Assembly (NCBI GenBank): GCA_003833135.1
Contig: QZLH01000949.1
Span: 7,390 to 36,873 of the forward strand
Source of the DNA: Oehlia diaphana
Lineage: Eukaryota; Glomeromycota; Glomeromycetes; Glomerales; Glomeraceae
Length of the DNA stretch: 29,484 nt
Direction of reading: 5' to 3'
The notes below the pieces were generated by a model. That model ran no database searches. It was not told the origin of the DNA and was given only the letters and a program-made list of their open reading frames with translations. Shown here piece after piece: positions 20,341 through 29,303 of the stretch (position 1 is its first letter; each line of letters starts with the position of its first letter). Made by a program: the position numbers and the translations under genes.

Positions 20341-21115
20341 TTCTTATGGATGAAATTAAAATAATTAATCATCTTAATGAATTGCAAATTATATTGATAT
20401 ATATAATTAATTATGTTTTTAATTGAGGTACTACTGAGATACTCTTTCCTTCACTTCTAAGAAAAGTATGTGAGAAAGCATTTGAAAATGAATTAGAAAA
20501 TGCAAATGTTCAAAGACATAGGTTTGGTCATCTACCAAGATCAAACCAACTCTATACCATTTTTTAAAATTTAAACTAAAGAGAGTGAAGTGATAATGGA
20601 TAGTTGTAAAGAAAATAATCTTGATTATAGGATGGTGATTTAAATAATGATGATAAATATAAAAAATGGTTAAATGATTCTAATAAGGTTCAAATAATGA
20701 CAGTAAGAGGAAAAAGATGTAGAAAAAGACAATTTTCAATGGATAATAAGTACAATGAATTAGAATGCACATTGGAAAAATCAAGAAAAATATTAATGCA
20801 ATTGGGTATTATAACAACTGAAGAAAAAATATAAATACCCAAATGAAAAATGTGAAGTGTTAGCATTAAAGGACATGGAATTATAATATTTAATTATTTT
20901 TGTGCAGATATGATGGAGAAGAAATTAAACTAATATGAAAACAATTAAAACCCAAAGAAGCCAATCATTGTTGTGGTTGTTTAGACCAATTAGATTAGCA
21001 AATGCAGTTACAAATTATAGAAATTATAGAATTGGAAAAATGTTATGTAAAAATTGTTTCAACTAAAATGGAGAAAAATGAAAATAAACAACAACCAATG
21101 ACGAAAAAATGAATA
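20341..21115 (+). pseudogene. Decayed ORF with a Cys-containing C-terminal relic, unrecognised
   Basis: The plus-strand readable pieces, in order, are MDEIKIINHLNELQIIL, LLRKVCEKAFENELENANVQ, RHRFGHLPRSNQLYTIF (20460-20565), DDKYKKWLNDSNKVQIMTVR, GKRCRKRQFSMDNKYNELEC, LEKSRKILMQLGIITTEEK (20650-20830), YNYFCADMMEKK-like text near 20900, and KPKEANHCCGCLDQLD with QMQLQIIEIIELEKCYVKIV (20950-21060). Five or more stops or frame changes interrupt them. The composition is that of a real protein, with a basic patch and clustered cysteines, so this is a dead gene rather than chance. It is probably the C-terminal part of a transposon ORF, but I cannot name the family. Confidence 0.6.
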
Positions 21116-21800
21116 TAATCCAAAAAAAAATAAATTTTTCTCATCATATTTTAAAGTATGATTTCATTTTGTAATTTTCCTTGTCATTTTCTAAAGAATG
21201 ATTTCATTTTGTATTTTTCTCATGTAATTTTATTGTTCAAAAAAAAAAACTTTTCATTTCTATTTTAACCCCCTCGTTTTTAGGGGCAATCACTATTATG
21301 TGCATAATTTTTTTATTTCTTACACATACATGCATATAAGTAGTAAATATCATTAGAAATTAACTGAAAAATTAATTCAAGATATTTTTCATATAAAATT
21401 TTATTTAACAATATACCTATTTTATTAGTAAAGTATAACCTTCAAAAAAAAAATAATAACCCAGAAAAATAACTTATAAGGCATATTAATTATGAAAGAC
21501 CTCTATATTTTTTTTTAAAAAAAAACTTTTCATTATTATTTTAACCCCATTTTTTAGGGGGAGATTACTTTATATGCATATTTTTTTATTCTTACACATA
21601 CATGCATATAAGTAGTAAATGTCATCAGTAAAAGCAAATCAAATGATTAATTAAAATGGACAACTTGTATATTACTGGCAGAATCTGTATTGCAGTTTAT
21701 TTAAAGAAATTTCAACAAAAACATAATCTTATAAAGTTAATTAAATTAGATCTTAAAAAAAGAATTTAATAAAAATAAAAGAACAATATAAATAAACAAT
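21116..21800 (+). repeat. Repeat-rich tail: short and 115-bp direct duplications
   Basis: Two small copies containing aatgatttcattttgta lie at about 21154-21172 and 21196-21212. A larger pair follows: 21238-21356 and 21518-21630 share aaaaaaaacttttcatt, ttttaacccc, a short taggggg block, and cttacacatacatgcatata with agtaagtaaat-like text. The period is about 280 bp. Similar short duplications right after a decayed ORF are consistent with element 3' ends inserted or duplicated in tandem. Confidence 0.75.
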
Positions 21801-22529
21801 CCTTTACAGAAAAATCCAAATTAGAAGAAGAAATAGAATTTATAAAAGAAACTATTTCAACCTAAGAAACTCAAATTATAGAATTTGAACCAATTTACAA
21901 TACTGTACAATTTTTTGCAAATATCATGGAAAGGTCAAGGTTTGGATATAGATTTCAGTTCCATGGAAAACATGGATTTTAATAAAAATTCAATAACCCA
22001 TCAAATGTATGAATAACTGAAATTTTAATAAATAACTCAATTTTAAATTGTTTATATGGAAAATTTACTAAAAAACTTAAATACATTAATTTATAGAAAG
22101 AACCAGTAGAAGTACTTTCTTGAGTTGCAACAAATATTCTTGATACATAACAGAAATATGATATCCCTGCTGATCAACATTATTATAATTGTTCATAAAC
22201 AATGATAGGAACAATGCATGAAAAGCCTGGTATTTAGAGAGATTCACTTAATGAAGGCACTTCCTTTTGGAAAGACTGTTTGAATTTAAATGCAACAAAA
22301 AGTCTATAAACTCATGAATGTTGAGTACTCACAATTGTCCTGTACTAAATGAAAAGAGATGGATGATTTAAATAATACAGAACTTTTAGGATGGAAGATA
22401 TATTTAAATGTCATTACAAGGGGCAAGAATAAAATACATAGTTACTATCATTTACATTTAGCCAAGGTTCCAGTACACCCAGTAGGAGAATATGATTTAG
22501 CCTCCCCTCACCAGAGTAATATCTTTTAA
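21801..22529 (+). pseudogene. Broken ORF relic ending in an intact 56-codon frame
   Basis: Plus-strand pieces are SKLEEEIEFIKETIST, ETQIIEFEPIYNTVQFFANI, MERSRFGYRFQFHGKHGF (to about 21980), YDIPADQHYYNCS (about 22155), RDSLNEGTSFWKDCLNLNAT (about 22240) and finally MDDLNNTELLGWKIYLNVIT to VGEYDLASPHQSNIF (22359-22526, stop 22527). The last frame is free of stops and well composed. A coiled-coil-like N-terminal part (EEEIEFIKETI) suggests a DNA-binding or structural protein of a mobile element. I do not recognise it, and the upstream stops make it non-functional as a full gene. Confidence 0.55.
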
Positions 22530-22547
22530 TTTTTGTTCTTTTGCTCT

Positions 22548-22922
22548 CAGTGGGAGGGTCAAGATTATTTTATTTTGTTGTTAAAGGAGAAAATTAGATA
22601 GTTAAGCAAATCACAAGATTTATATATTGTAGTATATTTTTCTATTTCTTATATTTATTATATTTATTATATTCTTTTATTTCTTTTTATAATTTATATA
22701 CTTAAAGGAAATGTATTTTACATAAATATACCATGTATTTGTCTCAATATGAGATAGATTTGAGGGAAATTGTAATAGTTATAGATGTACTTATAGCTAA
22801 ATAAAGATACAATTTAATCTACAATCCTTTTTGCATATAAGGATTTTGATTGAAGAAAGTATCTCTTTGAAACTATTCATAATTCACTGCTCGATTGACT
22901 GAGAAGGTGAACAGTGGGAGGG
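22548..22922 (+). repeat. 364-bp segment bracketed by CAGTGGGAGGG direct repeats (possible LTR remnant)
   Basis: CAGTGGGAGGG occurs at 22548-22558 and 22912-22922, with similar text after it (tcaag versus ccaaa). The first copy follows, by about 20 bases, the stop codon of the 21801-22529 relic, where a polypurine tract would be expected in an LTR retrotransposon. The segment 22551-22911 begins TG and ends CA and contains aataaag near 22800. No second LTR, primer-binding site or reverse transcriptase is recognisable, so this is tentative. Confidence 0.35.
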
Positions 22923-23611
22923 CCAAAGGGCTTTTTTTAATTCTAAATTTTTCTTTGATGGGAGGTAATTTTTTTTTTCCAAAATTTGTAAAAACTTTGC
23001 TGACTTTATTTATACTGGCTATGAATATTTCTTTGGCTAAAGAATCCAACATGACTCTGGTTTTTAGAATATCATTATTGTCAATATGTCTTTACTATGC
23101 TATCCGCCCTTATCAAAATCAAGTAGACAAGTGGAAGGTAGTTCAACAATTCAATCTCTGTAAAGAGATTGATTTTTCTATTTATTATGTGTGTGTATTT
23201 TTGCATAGGTTATGTGATATCTTGCAAATAAATATAAAATCGTTCAACATTCATTGTACTTATATATATAAATCTACTAGTAAATATTTTACTGGATTTA
23301 TTGGATTTTGTTTTTAATTAAAAAATTTCTTACATTGTCTCATATTAATTATACTAATTTGGTTTTCTTTTTTTTTTATTTAAATACGCGTACTTTGGGA
23401 CGTTACATTGAAATAATAGATTATTTTTTTTATAAAATTGATATTAGAAAAAAAATCATTTATTTTGATAGCCACTTTCATCTACCACTATCATTACTGA
23501 CACCTGAACATGAAAAAAAGGTGATGAAAATTAAAAAAAAAAATAAAAATAAAAGCAAAAATGAAAATAAAGAAATAAAAATGTTTTCTCTTCTCAGTTT
23601 TTGAACCACTA
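22923..23611 (+). other. Stretch with two open frames of doubtful coding value
   Basis: Frames without ATG run from 22895 to 23317 (140 codons, hydrophobic, rich in F, I, L) and from 23308 to 23604 (98 codons, lysine-rich end). The second has slightly protein-like text, YIEIIDYFFYKIDIRKK and DSHFHLPLSLLTPEHEKK, and a GC-richer start near 23386. Neither has a family resemblance or clear splice partners. They could be exons of an unknown gene or chance frames in AT-rich DNA. Confidence 0.3.
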
Positions 23612-24450
23612 TTTTAAAGAGAATCTTAGTCTAAAATAAGGCAAGAATGAAAAATGAAAAAATGAAAAAAATGAGAAAAAAGATGAAATTAAAGTAAAAA
23701 CAAAAAAAAAAAGAACAAAAAAAAAAACAACGAAATTAGGTGAACATCAGACGAAAAAATAAGAACCAAAAAAACTGGTTCAAGTTCACCTAGATTGTTT
23801 CAAATCAACCGTACTAGCTTAAAATTAAATGAAGGTGGGAGAAAAAAGGCAAAAAATTAAAAAATAACATCAATATATATAAATAAACAAAAATAAAAGG
23901 ACGAAAGACCAACAAAAAAAAATTGTTTTAAACTTATCTTATCGTACCATATCTTTCGAACAATAATTTTTGAACTGTAGCCTAAAAAAAAGGCGAAAAT
24001 TAAATAAGAAAACAAAAAAAAAAGTATATAACTGAATGAAAAAAATGAAGAACAACAAACAAGATTTTGATCATTCAAAGTGGATTTTTGAACTGTAGCC
24101 TAAAATAAAATGCAAGTGGGAAATTGAAGGCGAAACATTAAATAAAAATAAGAAAGAAATTAATATAAGTAATGAAAAAAGAAAGAAAGAACAAAAATTT
24201 TTAACTCACATGATCATTTCAAATCGACTCGTATCCTTCAAACTGAAATAGAACGAGAAAAAGGAGGGAAAAATCAAATAAGAAAAAACAAAAAGAAAAA
24301 GAATAGAAATTTAAATTAATTAGACGAAAATAAAAAGCATAAAGACAAAAAAAAGTATTAAGTGTTAAATTTACCCAACCATAAACTGTCATTTCAAACC
24401 ATAGCCAAAAACAGAAACGAACTCTTTGAATAAACACTAGATTACAAAAT
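23612..24450 (+). repeat. A-rich, strand-asymmetric degenerate tandem array
   Basis: The plus strand is strongly A-rich with very few T for over 800 bases. Recurrent marks are tttttgaactgtagcctaaa (near 23967 and 24085, with variants at 23599 and 23810), cattt-caaatc-gta (near 23795, 24213 and 24390) and ggcgaaaattaaataagaaa (near 23990, 24130 and 24270). The spacing of marks is about 120-180 bases, giving perhaps five degenerate units. Open frames on the T-rich minus strand are side effects of the composition. The beginning of this array recurs at the window start. Confidence 0.7.
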
Positions 24451-25413
24451 TAAGAAGAGAATTAAATCCATTATCAACTACAAGAAACAGAAGATAAACA
24501 GCAATTTAAGTACTTACTGTTGCGAAACAAAACAAAACCATAACCTTAACTGAAAGATCAGATTGAAAAAAAATAAAAAAAAAATAAAAAAAGTTAAGAA
24601 ATAATGCTAAAAAGAGAAGGAGAAGAATATTAGTAATTAATATAGACTGAAAATAATATCAAAGCCAATAGATGTGCTTAAAAAAGTTGTTAATACATGA
24701 ATATATTGACAGCTAATAAGGATGAACGCATTAAAAAAAGACATTATTTATAGTAAAAATTCGATTTTACGCAAGAACTGTCTAAATAACCAGCCGGTTA
24801 AGCTTAGAAAATCTTTTTCCTTTCATAAAATTGCATATATTTCTCTTGTAAAATAATATTTTCATGCCTACTTTTAAAGTTTTGTTTTTTAAGAAGAATT
24901 TCTTGTATATGCAAAGAAAAAAAATAACTGCGCAAAGGGAATTATTATACTTTACATGTTAGTTAGCAATTAGTAAAATGTTTTCTAATTGAACACTGGA
25001 TAGTTTGACAGATTATTTGGCTTTTTTGTTAGTAAAAAATAATATTTAAACTTTATTTATAAATTTTATTAATTTATTAATATAATAAATCGCAAAATTT
25101 AATGGATAATTTGTCAGATTACGCTAAATTAAACTAACTGGCTGATCTGTTTTTTATTAGTAAAAAAAATACTTTAATATCTTGTTTATAGAGAGAAATA
25201 AAATTTATTTAAAATTTAAGAAAAATGATTAAATCAGCTGGATGATTTAACGGATTGAAATGATACACGATCGTCAACGAGACTTGAGGTTAGGTCACGT
25301 GTGTATATTTTTCAGAATATGCTATAATGATTGTTTAATAAACTGTAATATAAGTAAATTGAGTGACCAAATCGAATCCCGTGCAAATTCTGTATTCAAA
25401 CTATATTTTTAGT
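24451..25413. other. Gene-free stretch between the A-rich array and the third kinase copy
   Basis: AT-rich unique sequence with a CACGTG site at 25294-25301. No supported gene, RNA or repeat besides simple A tracts near 24570-24590. Confidence 0.5.
25294..25301. promoter_or_regulatory. E-box GTCACGTG
   Basis: CACGTG with a 5' GT flank, the form bound by Cbf1-like bHLH proteins in fungi. It lies about 220 bases upstream of a dead kinase copy and no active gene starts nearby, so function is doubtful. Confidence 0.2.
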
Positions 25414-25504
25414 GATACGGAATTGGTGCATTTTTCCGTATCAATTTCAACGGACTATTATGATACGAAAAAAAATCGTATAAAAACTTTATAAAAAACG
25501 TATC
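25414..25504. repeat. Cluster of gatacg/cgtatc hairpins abutting the kinase relic
   Basis: GATACGGA (25414-25421) pairs with TCCGTATC (25435-25442), and ATACGA (25463-25468) pairs with TCGTAT (25476-25481); another acgtatcc follows at 25497-25504. The readable kinase homology begins within 15 bases of this cluster, so it may be a palindromic element whose insertion or deletion removed the kinase 5' half. Confidence 0.55.
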
Positions 25505-25517
25505 CAATTTTTTTATA

Positions 25518-25973
25518 GGGTTGTATGAACTTACTTCTGGAGTTAATGAGATACATAAACAAAATCTTATTCATTGTGATTTTCATTATGGCAATATTTT
25601 AAATCATGATGATAAGAATGAGGATTAGCGATTTAGGATTGTGTCAAACTGTAAGAGCACATGATAATTCAAGTATTTGTAAAGGTGAACGTCCTGAAAT
25701 TATTGAAATACTCCTCAATGTTATATAGATTTGATGAGGAATGAAGATCCATTAAAAAGGCCATCATCTAAAGAAGTTTTAGATATTATTAAGAAATGGA
25801 TTTACTTTTCTTATAAAAGATATTGATGAGAAATTATGGATTTATAAATGGCATAACAATTTTATTATTGAATTTCATTCACAAGCACATTATACAAGTC
25901 GCTTACTTGATATTACTAGTAAAAATTGAATGAAATTCTTGAAAATGAAGATTTACAAGCTAAAAGTGAATGA
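25518..25973 (+). pseudogene. Third kinase copy, truncated, activation segment deleted
   Basis: Homology begins abruptly at GLYELTSGVNEIHKQNLI and continues HCDFHYGNILNHDDKNE to a stop. After a frameshift it reads RISDLGLCQT then HDNSSICKGERPEII. In an intact relative (2048-3541) about 65 residues, covering the activation loop, APE motif and SDIYSFG helix, separate these two parts, so they have been deleted. Further shifted frames read NTPQCYIDLMRNEDPLKRPS with KEVLDIIKKWI, then FHSQAHYTSRLLDI and KLNEILENEDLQAKSE. The N-lobe with the Gly loop and catalytic lysine is missing. HCDFH in place of HRDLH suggests another subfamily. At least three frameshifts make it non-functional. Confidence 0.85.
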
Positions 25974-27105
25974 AATGCTAGTAACTAGTAAGTAAAGATT
26001 TAAATAATTGTATAATTAAAAATTGATATCATTAGGTATGTAATTAGTATATAAAAATCAATCTTGTGATATTTTATTTATTTTTTGTTTAATTATTTAG
26101 ATACTAACAGATGAAAATTAACTAATAATTTGTATTTTTAAAAAATATTTATAATTTTATATTTGATATCATGTATTGCAAAGTATTTTCTTTTTAGATT
26201 TATTTAAATATTAAGGTTAGAACAGTAAAATATTTTACAAGATTTTTAGTTTATATTTAAATAAATCTATTTTTTTTATACCTCCATTTATTAAATAAAA
26301 ATTATCAAATATTATAAGTATATAAAGCCATTTCCAATGTGTCCAATTTCTTGGTCTTTTCGAATAAAATAATGACTTTTTCTAATTCTTTGCAATTTTG
26401 TTCCATAAAACAAAATTGTTTTTCTTAGAATTTTATCATTTTATTTTCAGTTTGTCTATTATATTATTCTCCCTTTATTTTAGAAATGTTGAAACAAATT
26501 ATAATAATTGTTTTAATAAAATTGGTGATCATTTTCGTTTCAATAGTAAGAAACCGTATGCATTTTATTCGTTTTATGAGTAATAAATTATGTTTTCCTT
26601 CCTATTTTTATAATTTACTAATACTATTATATATGGTCTACGTTATAAGAAAATTCATTAACAATGGTGTAGTAATCTGTTATAGCTTGCAATAAATTGT
26701 ATAACATTAGCATTATATTGAAAAGTCGTTTTAATAATCCCAATTCTTCAGTTAGCGAATGTTAATTATTTATTATATTTAAAATATTTGGTTTAAAATA
26801 ATGTTTTACAACATTCAAGAATATACTGTATAACATCATGTTCCTGAGCAAAACACAGTTTTTAATTAGAAAGCTTAAATAAATTAACGAACACATTTTA
26901 AGAGTAAATTTAAGTGGTAAGCTACCAAGAAAAAATTATATAAATTATTATCTCATAGTATCATAGGAATAGTTACAAAACTACACTTTCACTCATATCA
27001 TTGTTTTTATTATTTACATAAATATTACCCAATATTAATGCACCGACAAATTGTAGTAAGTAATTTAGTTCAAATATACTATACCTTACACTCCTGTTAC
27101 CTTTG
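25974..27105. other. AT-rich stretch with no supported gene
   Basis: Short frames near 26398-26695 (plus) and 27161-26973 (minus) are hydrophobic and AT-driven. The minus one overlaps the end of the two-exon gene in another frame and could be an alternative 3' exon, but I have no support for that. Confidence 0.45.
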
Positions 27106-27724
27106 TTAATCATTGCTGATACCGCAATCAATATAGATGTAATTATCATCATAATTCTCATTGGTAATAGATTCTCTTTTACTAGCCATCTCGTCCACTT
27201 TATTCGTTTCTAAATCCATCAACCATTCTGTCACTTTCGAAATACTGTTTTTGATCTCATCATTATTAGGAATTATTTCACGCCCATTCATTTCAATTCC
27301 TGAGTTTATCGAAGGAATTTTACGCGATAGAATATCGTTTCGTACTAACTGATATGGTTCGCACAATCTGACAATTACTTCTCTACCATCCAATTCGATC
27401 AAACTCAAAATCCCATTCATTTCCGTATTTAATGCTTCCCTCTACAAATCATAATGAAAGAATAAATAAATAATCTTTTTCAATATTTTATTTTTCTTTA
27501 ATACATACCAGAAATCTTTCTTCAAAAACCAAAACTTTACAATACATGCTAAAATATATAATAATAATTTCTTTCAATAGTAAATAATTTCCTTTAATTT
27601 GAAACATAGCAATCAATCTACGTTTTGTATAATTATCTTTCAATCTATCGATAAATCCTGCTTTTACTGCTGTATGAATATCTCTAAACTGACGAACTGG
27701 TTGAATACCTGTATAATTTGGCAT
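27106..27724 (-). CDS. Unknown two-exon protein, 183 aa, start uncertain
   Basis: I do not recognise a family. Exon 1 is 27724-27509 and exon 2 is 27441-27106, joined by a 67-bp GT-AG intron (donor GTATGT, acceptor TTTGTAG, phase 0), giving KVLVFEERFL followed by REALNTEMNGILSLIELDGR. The N-terminus is MPNYTGIQPVRQFRDIHTAV and the next part is basic (KDNYTKRRLIAMFQIK). Residues 45-65 are hydrophobic (KEIIIIYFSMYCKVLVF), perhaps a buried strand pair rather than a membrane helix. Exon 2 has REVIVRLCEPYQLVRNDILS and an acidic tail (SISKVTEWLMDLETNKVDEM). Splice sites and composition support a real gene. A readable extension upstream with stops (separate entry) raises the chance that this is the surviving part of a longer, damaged gene. 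Confidence 0.6.
27442..27508 (-). other. Intron of the unknown gene (67 bp)
   Basis: Donor GTATGT directly after TTTCTG and acceptor GTAG before AGGGAAGC; the frame is kept. It is the shortest intron in the window. Confidence 0.7.
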
Positions 27725-27953
27725 AGTTACTGGTTGAGCAATGTTTATTTGTGGGTCTTATGTAGAATAATGTACCAACAATAGTAACGATAGCGCTAAC
27801 GTTATTTTTATTATTGACGGAAGTGTTATTGTAGTTTGGTGAATATTGTGAAGTAAGAAGAATATTAACGTTTTTGGTAGATATTTATATTCCCTTATAT
27901 ATTGTTTATATTGTGACGGTTGCTTGTATAGTAGTATTATTGCGGTATCCCAT
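27725..27953 (-). pseudogene. Possible broken 5' extension of the unknown gene
   Basis: An ATG at 27953 opens MGYRNNTTIQATVTI, then TAA, TIYKGI, TAA, and STKNVNILLTSQYSPNYNNT followed by SVNNKNNVSAIVTIVGTLFY, all in one frame. A frame change near 27755 would lead into DPQINIAQPVT directly before MPNYTG. The Asn/Thr/Ser-rich style resembles a disordered N-terminal region. Two in-frame TAA codons and one frameshift would mean damage or sequence errors. Alternatively it is ordinary 5' UTR. Confidence 0.3.
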
Positions 27954-29182
27954 TATGACTTAATCAGTATGCAAGTTATGTATGAAAATTTTATTTATAT
28001 AGATGATTATTTATTTATAATACGTAATTTCTTACTATGGGAATAAATCATTATATCATGACTCAAAACAGATTACTAGATTTGGGATACTGCGACTGTG
28101 CCACACTATAGTAAAATTAATTTAGTCAATTAAATACCCCTACTAGAATTTCATAGTAAACGGTTTAGACATGTTACAAGAAGTTGTTATATGATGCAAA
28201 TAACTTTATTTGACTGAACCTAGTTTATATCTCTTCCGTCACAAACATATATAAAGTTTTATAGAAACAAAGAATAGTTAAGTCTAAGAGATACGCAGTA
28301 ATCTTTGATTATTAATCAAAGTATTTTATAATTATAAGGGGTCACTAGTGATCATGAGTTATTGTGATAAATATTAATCAATGGATCGGATCGAATTTTA
28401 TATTACATATTAGGATAGGATCTCTTTTCAAATTTACGCTTTTATTATATAATGTATTATCGCACGATATAACGGTTTTTTACTATAAAAATTATAAAAG
28501 TAATAGTTATTTGCGGAGCCGTGATGATCGAGTTTGATCCTTGTAATAACCGGTTTATACTACGGAGACTAACGTTCTGTATACAATTTTCAACTACCGA
28601 TAGACTTTTTGTTTATCCTTTTAAGTAAACCTCTCCCGTTAATAAAGCTAATACAGTTATAAAGATTATAATATACATCGAGTCTTATTTTGAATATTTT
28701 GATTGTCTTTAAATAAAATTTTTATTAATATATCAAATGAAAAACTAGAAATTATATAAAATTTTACGTCTTTAAGTAATATTGGGCGGTTTCAGAAAAA
28801 TGGGACTTTATAATTTAGGCCGGAATTATAAGAATTAACCGACCACGTGACATATATATTGCTACTTATAACTCTGGCTGAAATTATGATAATTCTGGCC
28901 GGATTGTTTATATTAAATAGAGAATTTTCTCGGAGAGGCCTTATCATACCAATTTGAATTATTACTGTATAAATTGTATTAAAATAATTTCACAAACTTT
29001 CATTCTGCATTTTAAAAGATTTATTCGTGATCCGTGAGTCAACTATATATATGATTTCGCTAATTTATGTCGATCATTAGTAAGAAAAAAAAAACTCTTT
29101 CCCCTTTCCATTTTTTTTCATAGAAATCCGCAGTAACATAATAATTTTTTTTTAACAAAACCTTGTAACGCTTTTTAGCGCT
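27954..29182. other. Intergenic stretch upstream of the right-edge gene
   Basis: Unique AT-rich sequence with no readable gene. From about 28785 it contains related words ggccggaatt, ctggctgaaatt and ctggccggatt (28818-28905), perhaps a small degenerate repeat, with a CACGTG site within it. Confidence 0.45.
28844..28851. promoter_or_regulatory. E-box CACGTGAC upstream of the right-edge gene
   Basis: The reverse complement is GTCACGTG, matching the Cbf1-like bHLH form and the site at 25294. It lies about 455 bases before the ATG at 29304, a plausible distance for a fungal promoter element. Functional status is inferred from sequence only. Confidence 0.35.
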
Positions 29183-29232
29183 AGAGAAGAAAGAGGACCA
29201 CTAGGTGGCCTCTTATGGAAAGGTTCTTCTCT
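29183..29232 (+). promoter_or_regulatory. Strong hairpin in the probable 5' UTR of the right-edge gene
   Basis: Outer arms AGAGAAGAA (29183-29191) and TTCTTCTCT (29224-29232) are exact complements. An inner stem pairs GAGGACCAC (29193-29201) with GTGGCCTC (29205-29212), leaving one bulged A, with loop TAG. The two stems are separated by 1 base on the left and 11 on the right. It ends 71 bases before the ATG, so it could affect translation if transcribed, or be a small palindromic repeat. Confidence 0.6.
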
Positions 29233-29303
29233 TACCCAAACAGACCTTCGAAAGTAGTTTTTTTTCAGTATTTCACATACACAACTCTTTATTTTTTGTC
29301 GTT

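Noticed and set aside
23857..24437. Minus-strand frames rich in F, L, S and Y
   Set aside because: Direct consequence of the T-rich complement of the A-rich array.
26398..26695. Two overlapping plus-strand frames of 61 and 69 codons
   Set aside because: Hydrophobic AT-driven text in two overlapping frames, no family match.
27161..27352. Plus-strand 63-codon frame
   Set aside because: Antisense shadow of exon 2 of the unknown gene.
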